Assembly: GCF_003182355.1 (NCBI RefSeq)
Contig: NZ_QGTW01000005.1
Location: forward strand, 62,001 to 126,000
Source: Cytobacillus oceanisediminis
GTDB lineage: Bacteria > Bacillota > Bacilli > Bacillales > Cytobacillaceae
Direction of reading: 5' to 3'
DNA length: 64,000 nt
In this document: positions 46,207 to 55,079 of the stretch, piece by piece
Layout: every line of letters begins with the position of its first letter
Position numbering within the stretch: the first letter of the stretch is position 1
Translations under genes and position numbers: made by a program
Notes under the pieces: generated by a model
The model's database searches: none
What the model was told of the DNA's origin: nothing
What the model saw: only the letters and a program-made list of their open reading frames with translations

Positions 46207-47223
46207 TTATTTCGCTTCCGGCGGTATTAGGTTTTCCGGTATATCCAAACCGGCTTCTTTAAAATACTTATACGCTCCAGCATGCAATGGAACCGATACT
46301 CCATCCAAGGCCGTTTCCAAGGTCATTTCTTTGGCGGAGCTGTGCACTTCATACATTTCATCCAGGTTTTCATAAAGTGTTTTTGTAAGAATATAGATGG
46401 TTTCTTCATCCATTTCCTTCGTAGTCGATAACAGGTTCGGCTGGGCAATTGTATTGATATCTGTCTCAACGCGCGGGTATGTACCTGCTGGAATCACATA
46501 GCGGTACCAAGTGTCCGAAACATTATTGATGGCATCCAATTGTTCATCCGTCACTTCTAAAATCGATGCTTTTACATTACTTGCATACATATCTGTTATT
46601 GCCGAAATCGGAATACCGGCAGGAAGCGATCCTCCATCCAATCTCCCATCTCTCATAGCTGAAACCGTATCACTATAGCCGAGGTATTCCGGCGAAATAT
46701 CTTTTTTCGTTAGTCCAAGGCCTTCCATCATAACGACAGTAGATTGTTCCGTACCGCTTGCCTGCGGTCCTACAGAAAAACCTGTTCCTTTAATATCATC
46801 AATTGTTCCTGTTTTCACTTTGTCATTCATAAGGACAAAATGCTCTACATTCGGCCATAGCATTGAAATCGTGCGAAGATCCTCATAACGTTTTCCTTCA
46901 AATGAACCGTTTCCAGCATACGCTTGAGAAGAAATCAATCCTTGCAAAATCGCTAATTGTGCTTCCCCTTCACGAAGGAGCTCAATGTTTTCAATGGAAC
47001 CCGCAGATGACTGACCGCTCGCTTGGATTTTTTCGTCTTTTAAATGACTGCTCCATACATTAGCCATTCCGACTCCGATTGGATAATATGTACCTCCAGT
47101 TGATGCTGTTGCGACTGAAACAAATTTTTTGTCTTTGTTTTCAGCAGCAGTCTGCACGCCAATAATCGCAATAAATACAAGTGTAAAAATGGATATAATA
47201 ATCTTCCACTTTTGTTGCATCAT
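46207..47223 (-). CDS. TAXI-family TRAP solute-binding protein
   Basis: 338 residues with a signal peptide or N-terminal anchor (WKIIISIFTLVFIAIIGVQT). The TAXI signature is VATASTGGTYYPIGVGMANV, with GTEQSTVVMMEGLGL and SLPAGIPISAITDM further on. It binds the substrate outside the membrane and delivers it to the fused permease. First gene of the unit that runs through permease, GntR regulator, glcD and glcF. GGAGGAAGGTAT precedes the ATG. Confidence 0.9.
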   Translation of the reverse strand: MMQQKWKIIISIFTLVFIAIIGVQTAAENKDKKFVSVATASTGGTYYPIGVGMANVWSSHLKDEKIQASGQSSAGSIENIELLREGEAQLAILQGLISSQAYAGNGSFEGKRYEDLRTISMLWPNVEHFVLMNDKVKTGTIDDIKGTGFSVGPQASGTEQSTVVMMEGLGLTKKDISPEYLGYSDTVSAMRDGRLDGGSLPAGIPISAITDMYASNVKASILEVTDEQLDAINNVSDTWYRYVIPAGTYPRVETDINTIAQPNLLSTTKEMDEETIYILTKTLYENLDEMYEVHSSAKEMTLETALDGVSVPLHAGAYKYFKEAGLDIPENLIPPEAK

Positions 47224-47265
47224 ATACCTTCCTCCTCTATTGTAAAATGTAAGCGTTTTTCTAAA

Positions 47266-47286
47266 CTTGTATTACAAGTATACAAG
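47266..47286. promoter_or_regulatory. Palindromic site upstream of the TRAP-glcDF operon
   Basis: CTTGTATTACAAG (47266-47278) is a palindrome around one central base, and CTTGTAT...ATACAAG (47266-47286) is a second, overlapping one. Spaced TTGT/ACAA half-sites are typical of FadR-subfamily GntR operators. It lies 43 bases before the first start codon of the operon that encodes such a regulator. Confidence 0.55.
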
Positions 47287-47443
47287 ATTATTTGTTTATA
47301 ATTCAACGAAAATTCTAATTTTTTGTTTTATTGTGTAAAACCAGATGCTAAACTCCTTGGTATATCGTTCTTTTTCAATATTAAATAGTATATATTGCCT
47401 ATTCCGTTAAGTAGAGTCTTCTAAAAAGAACCAGGGTATTGGA

Positions 47444-47485
47444 CAAAAAAAAGGCCAGTTTCCTAAATTAAGAAAATGGCCTTTC
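47444..47485 (-). terminator. Terminator of the GNAT gene at 47488
   Basis: AAAGGCCA and TGGCCTTT flank an imperfect inner stem (TTTC/GAAA); on the minus strand a run of eight T follows. Confidence 0.85.
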
Positions 47486-47487
47486 AC

Positions 47488-47982
47488 TTATAGCAGCTTC
47501 CCCATATAATACTCATCCACAAACTCGCCGTTTATTAGCAATGAGTGTTTTTTAGTTCCTTCGATTACAAATCCGGCTTTTTTGTATAGTGCCACTCCCG
47601 CTTCGTTTTTTATAACCGTTGTGAGCTCAAGCCGGTGGATGCTGTGCTCCAGGGCCCATGCTTCCAATCCCTTGAAAAGCTTGGTGCCAATTCCCTGGCC
47701 TCTATGTCCGCTGGCTATCCCAACAACCAAATAGGCAGAGTGTTTGTTTCTCCTGGCAGTCCCGCCAATGGCCATTAAAAATCCGACCAATTGGCTGTCA
47801 TCCTCCGCCACAATAATGGTTGAATTGGCTTCTTTCTCAATGGCTTCGATTCTCTTTCTTTGTGCTTCCGGTGTGGTCTGTCTTTCGCCGGGCTCAAACA
47901 GCATATATTCAGCCTCGTTTTCTACCCTGTTAATCAGGTTGGCCAGGCCTTCGGCATCGGATCGTTTTATGTGCCGGATCAT
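47488..47982 (-). CDS. GNAT family N-acetyltransferase
   Basis: 164 residues: VAEDDSQLVGFLMAIGGTAR and YLVVGIASGHRGQGIGTKLF (acetyl-CoA loop HRGQGIG), then HRLELTTVIKNEAGVALYKK with the final AGFVIEGTKKHSLLINGEFV. The ending matches the RimJ-like GNAT proteins of unknown acceptor. It lies 15 bases after the MazG-like gene on the same strand and is probably cotranscribed. Confidence 0.85.
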   Translation of the reverse strand: MIRHIKRSDAEGLANLINRVENEAEYMLFEPGERQTTPEAQRKRIEAIEKEANSTIIVAEDDSQLVGFLMAIGGTARRNKHSAYLVVGIASGHRGQGIGTKLFKGLEAWALEHSIHRLELTTVIKNEAGVALYKKAGFVIEGTKKHSLLINGEFVDEYYMGKLL

Positions 47983-47997
47983 TGGATAGTTCTCCCT

Positions 47998-48381
47998 TCA
48001 TTTTTCTATTAAACTGGTATCCTTATTCTTCCTTATCTTTACCTCTTCCATCTTCCGGTAAAAACTTTCGTCGATCTCGATGCCAAAGAAATTATAGAAT
48101 TTAATTAAATAGGCCAGGCAGTCCGCCAGTTCCTTGCCAATGTCTTCTTTTACCTGATCCTTGGCAAGTGCAAAGGCTTGTTCTTCATCCATACCTTCTT
48201 TGGTATATTCACGGACAAGGTTAAAAGCCTTGCGGAGCTCTTCGGCCACCTCTGCTACTTCGGTCGTCAGCAGCATATAGTTATTCAAAAGAGAATCCCG
48301 GCTCTCAGCATAATTTTCCTCACTGATCTCCCAGCCCATCTTCTTCTGGTAATCTCTCATAAAGTTTTGCAATTCCTTCAT
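47998..48381 (-). CDS. MazG-like nucleotide pyrophosphohydrolase
   Basis: About 127 residues, all-helical. The MazG-type metal-binding pattern is visible as TTEVAEVAEELRKAF and, some 45 residues later, KELADCLAYLIKFYN (ExxE ... ExxD). Such enzymes hydrolyse NTPs or dNTPs to monophosphates and clear aberrant nucleotides. The start is ATG 48381 with AGAGGTG upstream; the longer frame extends without a ribosome site. Confidence 0.8.
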   Translation of the reverse strand: MKELQNFMRDYQKKMGWEISEENYAESRDSLLNNYMLLTTEVAEVAEELRKAFNLVREYTKEGMDEEQAFALAKDQVKEDIGKELADCLAYLIKFYNFFGIEIDESFYRKMEEVKIRKNKDTSLIEK

Positions 48382-48496
48382 AAATTCCACACCTCTGATT
48401 CTATTGTTATTCGACAAAATTCGGGTGGTACCTGAAAGACACAAGTCATGTTTTTCGCATTTGTGGAGAAGTAATTCATCGCAGTAAAAGGTACCT

Positions 48497-49708
48497 TTAT
48501 CTCTCTACCGTCCGAGCCAATACCGCACCAGCAACGAGTCCCCAGACTGGTGCGCTGATGTGGAGGAAGGAGATGCCTGATAGGGTAACGATGAAAGCGG
48601 CGAGTGCGCTTAGGCGGTAGCGGTTGCCGGAGAAGCCCATTTGCAGGCTTGAGTGCAGAACGCCAATCAGCGCGAATCCTGCTAAAAGAGAGACAAATGC
48701 CTGTGGAAGCGATTGGATAAAGGGCACGATTTTCCACGCAAAGATTCCAAATACGATGGTGATGGCACCCGATACGACTGCACCCATATACCTTTTCTCC
48801 CTTGGCCCCGAATCCGGCCCGGCACAAATAGCGCTCATCATTCCAGCGATGTTCGCACACTGTCCGCCAAAGAAACTCGTGATCACAGAGAAGACGCCAC
48901 TCGAAGATACAATTTTTCGTATGGGCGGCTTAAAGTTAGAGCTTTCAAGTGCGCCTATTCCCGGTGCCGCATCATTGCTTAGAATCAGCATTGCCAGCGG
49001 AAGCGCAATCGTCACGAGACCCATCCAGGTGAATTCCGGCACCTGCAGGGATGGAAGAAAATAGGAAATTTCTTTGGCAGGATTCACATCCGCTGTAAAA
49101 AATAAAACCACAAAGGCTACAACAACAGCTGCCAGTACCGGCGGAAATTTCTTAACATACCTTGTAAAAAGAAGAAAACTGATTAAGGCGGCCCCTCCCG
49201 CCAGAGGCATTTCCTGAATCGCAGGAACGAGCCGCACCACATAGCCGGCCACAAGTCCTCCCAGCATCGATGCGATGACTTCTTTAGGCACCCAACCAAT
49301 GATTTTTGTAAAAAGCCCTGTGATGCCGACCAGAAAAATAAGTAATCCCGACATCACATAACCGCCAATCAGCTCGGGATACGAATACTGAGCTGTGACT
49401 GTTGCCAAAAAAGCAGCTCCTGTTATCGAATGTCCGCCCGTAATCGGAATCCTGTAAAGCAGCGGCATAAGGATACTATAAACGCCCCCGAAAAAATAAA
49501 CTGCAAACATCCAGTTGATGGTTTGCTGGTCGGTAAATCCCCCGGCAGCCGCGGCCTGTAAAATAATAAGCGCCGGCCCTGTCATCACCAGCGTGCTTGC
49601 AATAATTCCCGATGATATATTTTCACCCGTCAAATCCCGAATTACAGAATGTTTATGTAATTTTCCGTTTGAGTTGTACTCGATGTGCCTATCCTCTGGC
49701 AAACCCAT
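48497..49708 (-). CDS. BenE-family benzoate/H+ symporter-like transporter
   Basis: 403 residues, about 12 helices. The BenE pattern includes GIIASTLVMTGPALIILQAA, ITGGHSITGAAFLATVTAQY and FFGGQCANIAGMMSAICAGP. BenE transporters import benzoate or related aromatic acids with protons. No aromatic degradation genes are nearby, so the substrate is open. It is divergent from the gene at 50032. Confidence 0.82.
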   Translation of the reverse strand: MGLPEDRHIEYNSNGKLHKHSVIRDLTGENISSGIIASTLVMTGPALIILQAAAAGGFTDQQTINWMFAVYFFGGVYSILMPLLYRIPITGGHSITGAAFLATVTAQYSYPELIGGYVMSGLLIFLVGITGLFTKIIGWVPKEVIASMLGGLVAGYVVRLVPAIQEMPLAGGAALISFLLFTRYVKKFPPVLAAVVVAFVVLFFTADVNPAKEISYFLPSLQVPEFTWMGLVTIALPLAMLILSNDAAPGIGALESSNFKPPIRKIVSSSGVFSVITSFFGGQCANIAGMMSAICAGPDSGPREKRYMGAVVSGAITIVFGIFAWKIVPFIQSLPQAFVSLLAGFALIGVLHSSLQMGFSGNRYRLSALAAFIVTLSGISFLHISAPVWGLVAGAVLARTVER

Positions 49709-50031
49709 GAGCCCTGCCCCCGACTTTCAATTATTTTAATTACTATCATGGTTTTAAACACAAAAATTGTCAAACTATTTCGCATAAGGAAACGATTTTT
49801 AAATAAAAAGCTCTGTAATCAATAAGGATAATTAAAGCTGTTTTTTAAAACTTTTACACCTTTCCTCTTATTCGACATGCCCTGTTAGATTATAAAAATT
49901 TGAAAAATATCGCCGATAAAGCTGCTGCTAAACCCAATAGCTCACATGTATTAGGTAAATATCGTCTGACAGGCAACATTTACAACAAAAGTATGTGCTA
50001 AAATAGATAAAAAAATGGAAAGGTGATCAGT
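49709..50031. other. Intergenic region between divergent genes
   Basis: AT-rich promoter region for the BenE-like gene and the fusion gene. No hairpin, operator or small ORF was recognised. Confidence 0.5.
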
Positions 50032-51828
50032 ATGCCGGATTGGTCGTATCATACCATATTCAAGCCGATACTTAAGAAGCTGCCGCCTTCCTTTAGCCGG
50101 GAGTTTATACATCGTGGGATGAGTATGATTTCATCTGCGTCCATAGGTGAAGCTGCTATTGAATTTCTTGGCCATATGGCACCTTCTAATAAGCTGGAGA
50201 AAAACTTATTTGGTATTCAATTTGATACTCCTGTTGGATTAAGCGGCATAATTGATCCTCATTTATCGGGACTTAAAGCTTTTCAGAACCTTGGTTTTGG
50301 CTTCATTGAGATTGGCCCAGTTTCAATTTGCGGGTCATCAAGGAAAGAAGAACTTTATGTTGACCAAAAACAAGAACAGGTATCTTGTCTTGAGGACTTT
50401 TCAATGAATTTATCTAAAGTTAAGGAAAGACTGCATTCTCTAAAAAAAAAGAAGATGCCGTTTTTTATTATGGTTGAGGGAACTTTTCATGAAACAAAAC
50501 AAATTTGTGAAGAGCTCCTTCCTTTTAGTGACGGATTTATTATGAATACCAATACTTTTGATTCAGCCAATCAATTTAACCAGCTTCGTGACAAATTAAG
50601 TAAACCGGTTATTTTAGCTTGTTCATCGGAAAATATTACCAGCATTGAAAAGGTCAGAGACTTTAGCCCAAATGGAATTCTCCTTAAAGGGAGTGATTCG
50701 CCTGAAAAGCTTTACCAAAATCTAATAGCTTTAAGGAAATTTTTTAGTGAGGACTTCCCCATCATCACTTCAGGTGGAATCAGGGAGCCTTCCGATGCAA
50801 TTAGATTACTGAAAAATGGAGCTTCTCTAATCATGTTAGGCTATGATTATGTATTCGCTGGACCTGGTTTGCCAAAGAGGATTAATGAGGCATACAGCAG
50901 CAGCTTCCCTAAGGAGTCAGTCATTGTTGAAGGCTGGCTTTGGTATTGGTTGTTTGGTTTCGCCATTACAGTTGCTGGATTTATAGCACTGTTTTTTAGC
51001 ATGACAGCGGTTATCCTTCCATACGATGAAATCTTTCTAGGTCTATTTAGAAGGGATATTATTAACTTTAATCCTGCCATTTTATACTTTATGGCCCATG
51101 ACCGAATGACGCTATCAGGAACCATGATATCAGGCGGAATTATCTACATGCAGCTTGCGAGGCATGGGATCAGGCATGGTCTTCATTGGGCAAGAAAAGC
51201 AGTACATATAGCAGGTACTATTGGTTTTTTAGGCATTTTCTTATTTATTGGTTATGGATATTTTGATTGGCTTCATGGATTGTTTTGGCTTATATTATTG
51301 CCCTTATTTATTTTTGGTTATGTGAAATCGAAACAAGCAAAGGCATCACCAATAAGTATAAACCTTTTCAATAGTCAGTCGTGGAAGCTGAGCTTAGTTG
51401 GACAACTATCCTTTGTGATATTAGGACTTTCATTAGCTCTTGGCGGCATCGTAATCTCAGTCATTGGAGCATCAAGTGTCTTTGTACCAACTGATCTTTC
51501 TTATTTATGTCTTACTCCAGAAGCACTTAATGAATTTAATGAGAGATTAATCCCTGTTATCGCGCATGATCGTGCCGGGTTTGGAAGTGCCCTGTTAAGT
51601 GTAGGACTGCTCGTGTTGATGCTGGCCTTATGGGGAATTCGTGAAGGAGAACGCTGGGTTTGGTGGACATTCACAATTGGTGCCATTCCAGCATTTTCAT
51701 CTGGGATCGCAACTCATTTTATTATTGCCTATACAGACTTTTTTCACTTGTTACCTGCTTATTTTGCATTGCTTCTATACATTATTGGAGTAATTAGCAC
51801 AGCACCATTTTTATTAAAACGTAATTAA
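50032..51828 (+). CDS. Dihydroorotate-dehydrogenase-like domain fused to a duplicated membrane domain
   Basis: About 598 residues (numbering from the GTG three codons upstream). Residues 1-300 resemble class 2 PyrD: QNLGFGFIEIGPVS, and the FMN-phosphate part IITSGGIREPSDAIRLLKNG with ASLIMLGYDYVFAGPGLPKR. The orotate-binding loop and catalytic Ser of PyrD (NxSSPN) are replaced by MNTNTFDSAN. Residues 304-601 hold about eight helices in two similar halves, each with a marker (FMAHDRMTLSGTMISGGIIY at 356 and VIAHDRAGFGSALLSVGLLV at 512) followed by a GIRxG(x)xW turn. The start is ATG 50032, eight bases after AAAGG. Function unknown; unlikely to be a normal PyrD. Confidence 0.75.
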   Translation: MPDWSYHTIFKPILKKLPPSFSREFIHRGMSMISSASIGEAAIEFLGHMAPSNKLEKNLFGIQFDTPVGLSGIIDPHLSGLKAFQNLGFGFIEIGPVSICGSSRKEELYVDQKQEQVSCLEDFSMNLSKVKERLHSLKKKKMPFFIMVEGTFHETKQICEELLPFSDGFIMNTNTFDSANQFNQLRDKLSKPVILACSSENITSIEKVRDFSPNGILLKGSDSPEKLYQNLIALRKFFSEDFPIITSGGIREPSDAIRLLKNGASLIMLGYDYVFAGPGLPKRINEAYSSSFPKESVIVEGWLWYWLFGFAITVAGFIALFFSMTAVILPYDEIFLGLFRRDIINFNPAILYFMAHDRMTLSGTMISGGIIYMQLARHGIRHGLHWARKAVHIAGTIGFLGIFLFIGYGYFDWLHGLFWLILLPLFIFGYVKSKQAKASPISINLFNSQSWKLSLVGQLSFVILGLSLALGGIVISVIGASSVFVPTDLSYLCLTPEALNEFNERLIPVIAHDRAGFGSALLSVGLLVLMLALWGIREGERWVWWTFTIGAIPAFSSGIATHFIIAYTDFFHLLPAYFALLLYIIGVISTAPFLLKRN

Positions 51829-52044
51829 TATATAGATAGGCCATTTTCTTCAGGCTTAATTTTATTGTTCCCTATTTCAAACTTTCTTCTTCAAACTGCC
51901 CGTTCAGTGTTATGAAATATTAATTTTAAAATATACCTCCAATTGTTTCTGTATCTAACATTTGGAGGCAGTACAATGGCAGATGAATTTTAGAATCATG
52001 TGCCGTTTTACATTTCTGCTCTTTACATGAATAATATCAAAAAA

Positions 52045-52075
52045 ATCCTGAAAACCTTTCAGGGTCATTTTTGTG
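52045..52075 (+). terminator. Possible terminator downstream of the fusion gene
   Basis: CCTGAAA, ACC loop and TTTCAGG are followed by GTCATTTTTG; 215 bases after the stop codon, with no recognised feature in between. Confidence 0.55.
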
Positions 52076-52139
52076 TACTTCTTGAACGCACCCTATAGTT
52101 TAAGTACAACGCATCACAACAGTCTTTTTTAGTCCGTCT

Positions 52140-52290
52140 GTGAATTGGGTCTGTTGATTTCCGTTCCAGGTGCTTCGCTTTCCGCGGGCGGCCCGGGGAG
52201 CCTCCTCGTCGCTTCGCTCCTGCGGGGTCTCCCCTGACCCTTGCTCCCGCAGGAGTCTTCGCACCTTCCACTTCAATCAACAGGATTTTA
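52140..52290 (+). repeat. Dispersed intergenic element, copy 4 of 4 (shortened)
   Basis: GGGTCTGTTGATTTCCGTTC at one end and CAATCAACAGGATTTT at the other, with GCTCCTGCGGGGTCTCC inside. It lacks the AATAAACACC block of the other copies. It lies 60 bases before the IS1182-type transposase gene. Confidence 0.6.
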
Positions 52291-52358
52291 AAATTGAATG
52301 TGGCAGTAGAATCAAGCCTATTTTACAATAGATCTATATAACGCTTGAGGTGATGAAC

Positions 52359-53596
52359 ATGCTTTCGAAAAACAATCCGATTCAACGAGACCAACTGGAG
52401 ATGGTTGCTTTAGACCAGCTGGTTCCACAAGACCACTTAGTCCGCAAGATGGAAGCAGCACTTGATTTCTCTTTCATTTATGATTTGGTGAGGGATGTGT
52501 ATTCGGAAGTTGGGCGCCCAAGCATTGATCCGGTTATTTTAATCAAACTTACATTCATTCAATATACTTTTGGCATCCGCTCAATGCGCCAGACCATTGC
52601 GGAAGTGGAAACCAACTTGGCCTATCGCTGGTTTCTGGGATATGGATTCCATAATAAAGTGCCCCATTTCTCTACCTTCGGTAAAAATTATGAACGCCGT
52701 TTTAAAGATACGGATTTATTTGAACAGATCTTCTACCGAATTCTTAAGGCTGCAGCGGACAAGAAACTGATCAGTGCCGAGCACGTCTTTATCGATTCAA
52801 CACATGTGAAGGCCAGTGCAAATAAGCATAAATTCGCAAAAAAAGTGGTGCGAAAGGAAACACGTGCATATCAGGAGAAGCTCAACGAGGAAATCAACCA
52901 GGACCGGGAAGAGCACGGAAAAAAGCCTTTCCCGCCTGATAAGTTCGACAAGGAAGAATCCAAGGAAATCAAGGAGAGCACGACCGATCCGGAGAGCGGA
53001 TACTATGTTAAGGACGAACGGACCAAGCAGTTTGCCTATTCCTTTCATGCGGCCTCCGACCGAAACGGATTTGTCCTAGGTGCCATTGTGAAGTTTCTGA
53101 TAGAAAATGAAATGATACCGGCTTTGCCCTATACCCGGCCACGGACGAAGGAAGGCTTCTTCCGGAAAAGGACTATGTTTATGACGAATACTATGATTGT
53201 TACCTATGCCCTGCCGGAGAGATCCTGAAGTATTCGACCACGAACAAAGAGGGCTACCGTGAATATAAATCTCCGAAGCATAAGTGCGCCACCTTTCTGT
53301 TCCTTGCGCAATGTACAGAAAGCAAGAATCACCAGAAGGTGATAACGCGACACATTTGGCAAGACTATGTGGAAGAAGCAGACCACCTGAGACATAAACA
53401 AGAGGAAAAAAAATCTATGCGAAGCGAAAAGGAAACCATTGAGCGCGTATTCGCAGATGCAAAAGAAAAGCATGGCATGCGTTGGACAACCCTAAGGGGA
53501 CTTAAAAAATTGTCCATACAGGCGATGCTTACTTTCGCTGCCTTGAATCTAAAAAAGATGGCCAACTGGACCTGGCAAGCTCCGGTGATGGCCTAG
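52359..53596 (+). pseudogene. IS1182-family transposase, deleted and frameshifted
   Basis: The N-terminal DUF772-type region (DQLEMVALDQLVPQDHLVRK, GRPSIDPVILIKLTFIQYTF) and the DDE start (AEHVFIDSTHVKASANKHKF) are intact. Around codon 245 (GFVLGAIVKFLIENEMIPAL) the stretch that normally carries the second Asp is missing, an in-frame internal deletion. About 20 codons later the frame shifts: FFRKRTMFMTN should read on as KDYVYDEYYDC, and that frame continues through KETIERVFADAKEKHGMRWT to 53596. Two lesions mean no active transposase. GAGGTGA precedes ATG 52359. Confidence 0.85.
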
Positions 53597-53656
53597 AAAA
53601 CGGGCTGGAGGATGCCTATTCTTAAGCAAATACCAAATGAAATCCCAATAAAAAAC

Positions 53657-53695
53657 AAAAAGGGTTCAGAATGAGACCATTCTAAACCCCTTTTG
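53657..53695 (+). terminator. Hairpin at the right side of the IS1182-type element
   Basis: AAAAAGGGTTCAGAATG and CATTCTAAACCCCTTTTG form a U-tailed stem 61 bases after the transposase stop. Confidence 0.75.
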
Positions 53696-53895
53696 TCGAC
53701 AAACTGAGCAACTGACTAATTCAGTTGCTATTTTTAATGCTATTTTAATATCAAAATGTGTGTTAAAACCAATGCGAATTAGGTTGTAAATTGGAGTTTT
53801 CTCCCCTTCAACCGAACCCGTTAATATGACAGCCTTGTTTTTTTACTTATGCCCTGATAGTGAAATAAGTAACTACTTATGTCTCTTGTGTAAGC

Positions 53896-54225
53896 TTATT
53901 TAAAATCTTTTCTATATAGTCTAAAAGCATAAATTGCACCGACTAAAAATACAATCCCTTGAAATAGAATAAAGAACTGACGGAAGTATTCGATATTACG
54001 ATCAACTAATGAAATAAAAATCGCATTCATAATGAGTTGTGTAGTAAACATACAAGAAATGATTTTGAGATAAATGGCATTTGTTCTTTCATCAGGCTTT
54101 CCAAATTTATTACAAATATACCAAAGTACTACTAGTGATCCTACATATAAGACCATCGTTAATCCCACAATAACATTGAAGTTTTGTGAGCTTTCTAGCA
54201 TCCAATTATTTAATACATCAATCAT
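53896..54225 (-). CDS. Small membrane protein paired with an XRE regulator
   Basis: About 109 residues with three hydrophobic helices (FNVIVGLTMVLYVGSLVVLW, LKIISCMFTTQLIMNAIFIS, FFILFQGIVFLVGAIYAF) and a basic tail. Family not recognised with certainty, but small three-helix proteins next to HTH regulators of this type are common in Firmicutes. ATG 54225 is behind AAAGGATG and overlaps the regulator stop, so the pair is coupled. The role may be as sensor or target of the regulator. Confidence 0.65.
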   Translation of the reverse strand: MIDVLNNWMLESSQNFNVIVGLTMVLYVGSLVVLWYICNKFGKPDERTNAIYLKIISCMFTTQLIMNAIFISLVDRNIEYFRQFFILFQGIVFLVGAIYAFRLYRKDFK

Positions 54226-54454
54226 TGTTATCATCCTTTCTCATGTATGAAAAAATTTCATTAATATCTACTTCAAAATAATTAGCAATTCTAAACGCTA
54301 ATACAAGAGAAGGAGAATAATTATTCTTTTCCATTACAAATATGGTTTGCTTAGAAACTCCAACAGCATCAGCCAATTCCTTTTGTGACATTCTCCTTAA
54401 CACCCTGTGTTCATACACTTTATTCTCAATTGAATCCCCAAAGTCTTCTTTCAC
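54218..54454 (-). CDS. XRE-family transcriptional regulator (YozG-like)
   Basis: About 78 residues consisting mostly of one HTH_3 domain: VYEHRVLRRMSQKELADAVG followed by VSKQTIFVMEKNNYSPSLVL and AFRIANYFEVDINEIFSY. The first helix, recognition helix (SKQTIFVME) and dimer region are as in small Cro/YozG-like repressors. The start is GTG 54454 with AGGAAGGTG upstream; the frame to 54550 reads through the promoter. A 30-bp palindrome lies 38 bases upstream, so it probably represses itself and the coupled membrane protein. Confidence 0.85.
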   Translation of the reverse strand: MKEDFGDSIENKVYEHRVLRRMSQKELADAVGVSKQTIFVMEKNNYSPSLVLAFRIANYFEVDINEIFSYMRKDDNND

Positions 54455-54491
54455 AGCTAACACCTTCCTTTTTTTGCTTATACATACATAA

Positions 54492-54521
54492 TATACTTTA
54501 CCTTTACAAAGGTAAAGTATA
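54492..54521. promoter_or_regulatory. 30-bp palindromic operator upstream of the XRE gene
   Basis: TATACTTTACCTTT, central AC, AAAGGTAAAGTATA: 14-bp arms that match perfectly. It covers the region expected for the -35/-10 boxes of the minus-strand gene, so binding would block the promoter. Confidence 0.75.
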
Positions 54522-54590
54522 CTTATACAAAATAAATAAATTATTTTCATTATTTAAGGTTATTATTTATCATTTATCTTCAAAACAGTT

Positions 54591-54632
54591 AAAAGGGTTA
54601 GTTTCTAAACATTTAGAAACTAACCCTTTTTA
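54591..54632. terminator. Long perfect inverted repeat
   Basis: AAAAGGGTTAGTTTCTAAA and TTTAGAAACTAACCCTTTT, 19-bp arms around CA. As a transcript end it fits either strand. Its position between the XRE operator and the IS110-type flank suggests an IS-side or read-through terminator. Confidence 0.6.
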
Positions 54633-54779
54633 AGATGTTTTTAATCTACAACGCTATTTTAAATCCTTCCTAAACTCCCTCAGTTTAATTCAATTTTCTC
54701 CTGAATTCTCGCTTATTCGCAGGATTTCATCCACCAAGGATATAATCCTTTTACTGTAGGAAGTGAATTGAGGACATTT

Positions 54780-55079
54780 AGGCTACGTGAAGGCATGATT
54801 AAATAAAGGAGTAAGTTTCCTTCTCCATATTCTACCATATAATGTACATCTCCACGCCGCCCCCGGAGGCTTTCCCTCCCATGTCTCAACGGGTCAATCG
54901 CCCTCTCATTCCTTCGTCATGCCTGTCCAAGGGGTGGAGGCCAGTATTGCTAACCTGATGGGTCAGTGCCCTTTTGTTAAAGAAACCTGGTACTCCGTAC
55001 ATATTTGAAATCCTCTGAATAAGCCAAAACTCAGTCGAAATAAATTAACAAGGTTCTCTTCGAGAACGAAACGGTTTAA
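54780..55079 (-). ncRNA. Candidate bridge-RNA region in the IS110-type 3' flank
   Basis: About 300 bases directly after the transposase stop, without an ORF, markedly more GC-rich than the surroundings. On the minus strand it has TCTCGAAGAGA, GCACTGACCCATCAGG, GCGATTGACCCGTTGAG, CATGGGAGGGAAAGCCTCC and GGGGGCGGCG, i.e. several short stems with repeated TGACCC motifs. IS110-family elements encode a bridge RNA in a conserved non-coding end; the IS1111 group carries it downstream of the transposase. The assignment is inference from position, composition and family. Confidence 0.45.

Noticed and set aside
47248-47261. cre site upstream of the TRAP operon (TGTAAGCGTTTTTC)
   Set aside because: The conserved final CA of the consensus is lost (two mismatches), so the match is too weak to list as a feature.
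48378-48860. 160-codon minus-strand ORF
   Set aside because: Out-of-frame overlap of the BenE-like gene; Arg/His/Cys-rich shadow.
53715-53840. Minus-strand open stretch LTGSVEGEKTPIYNLIRIGF after the IS1182-type element
   Set aside because: It looks protein-like but no family or start could be assigned; it may be an old coding remnant.
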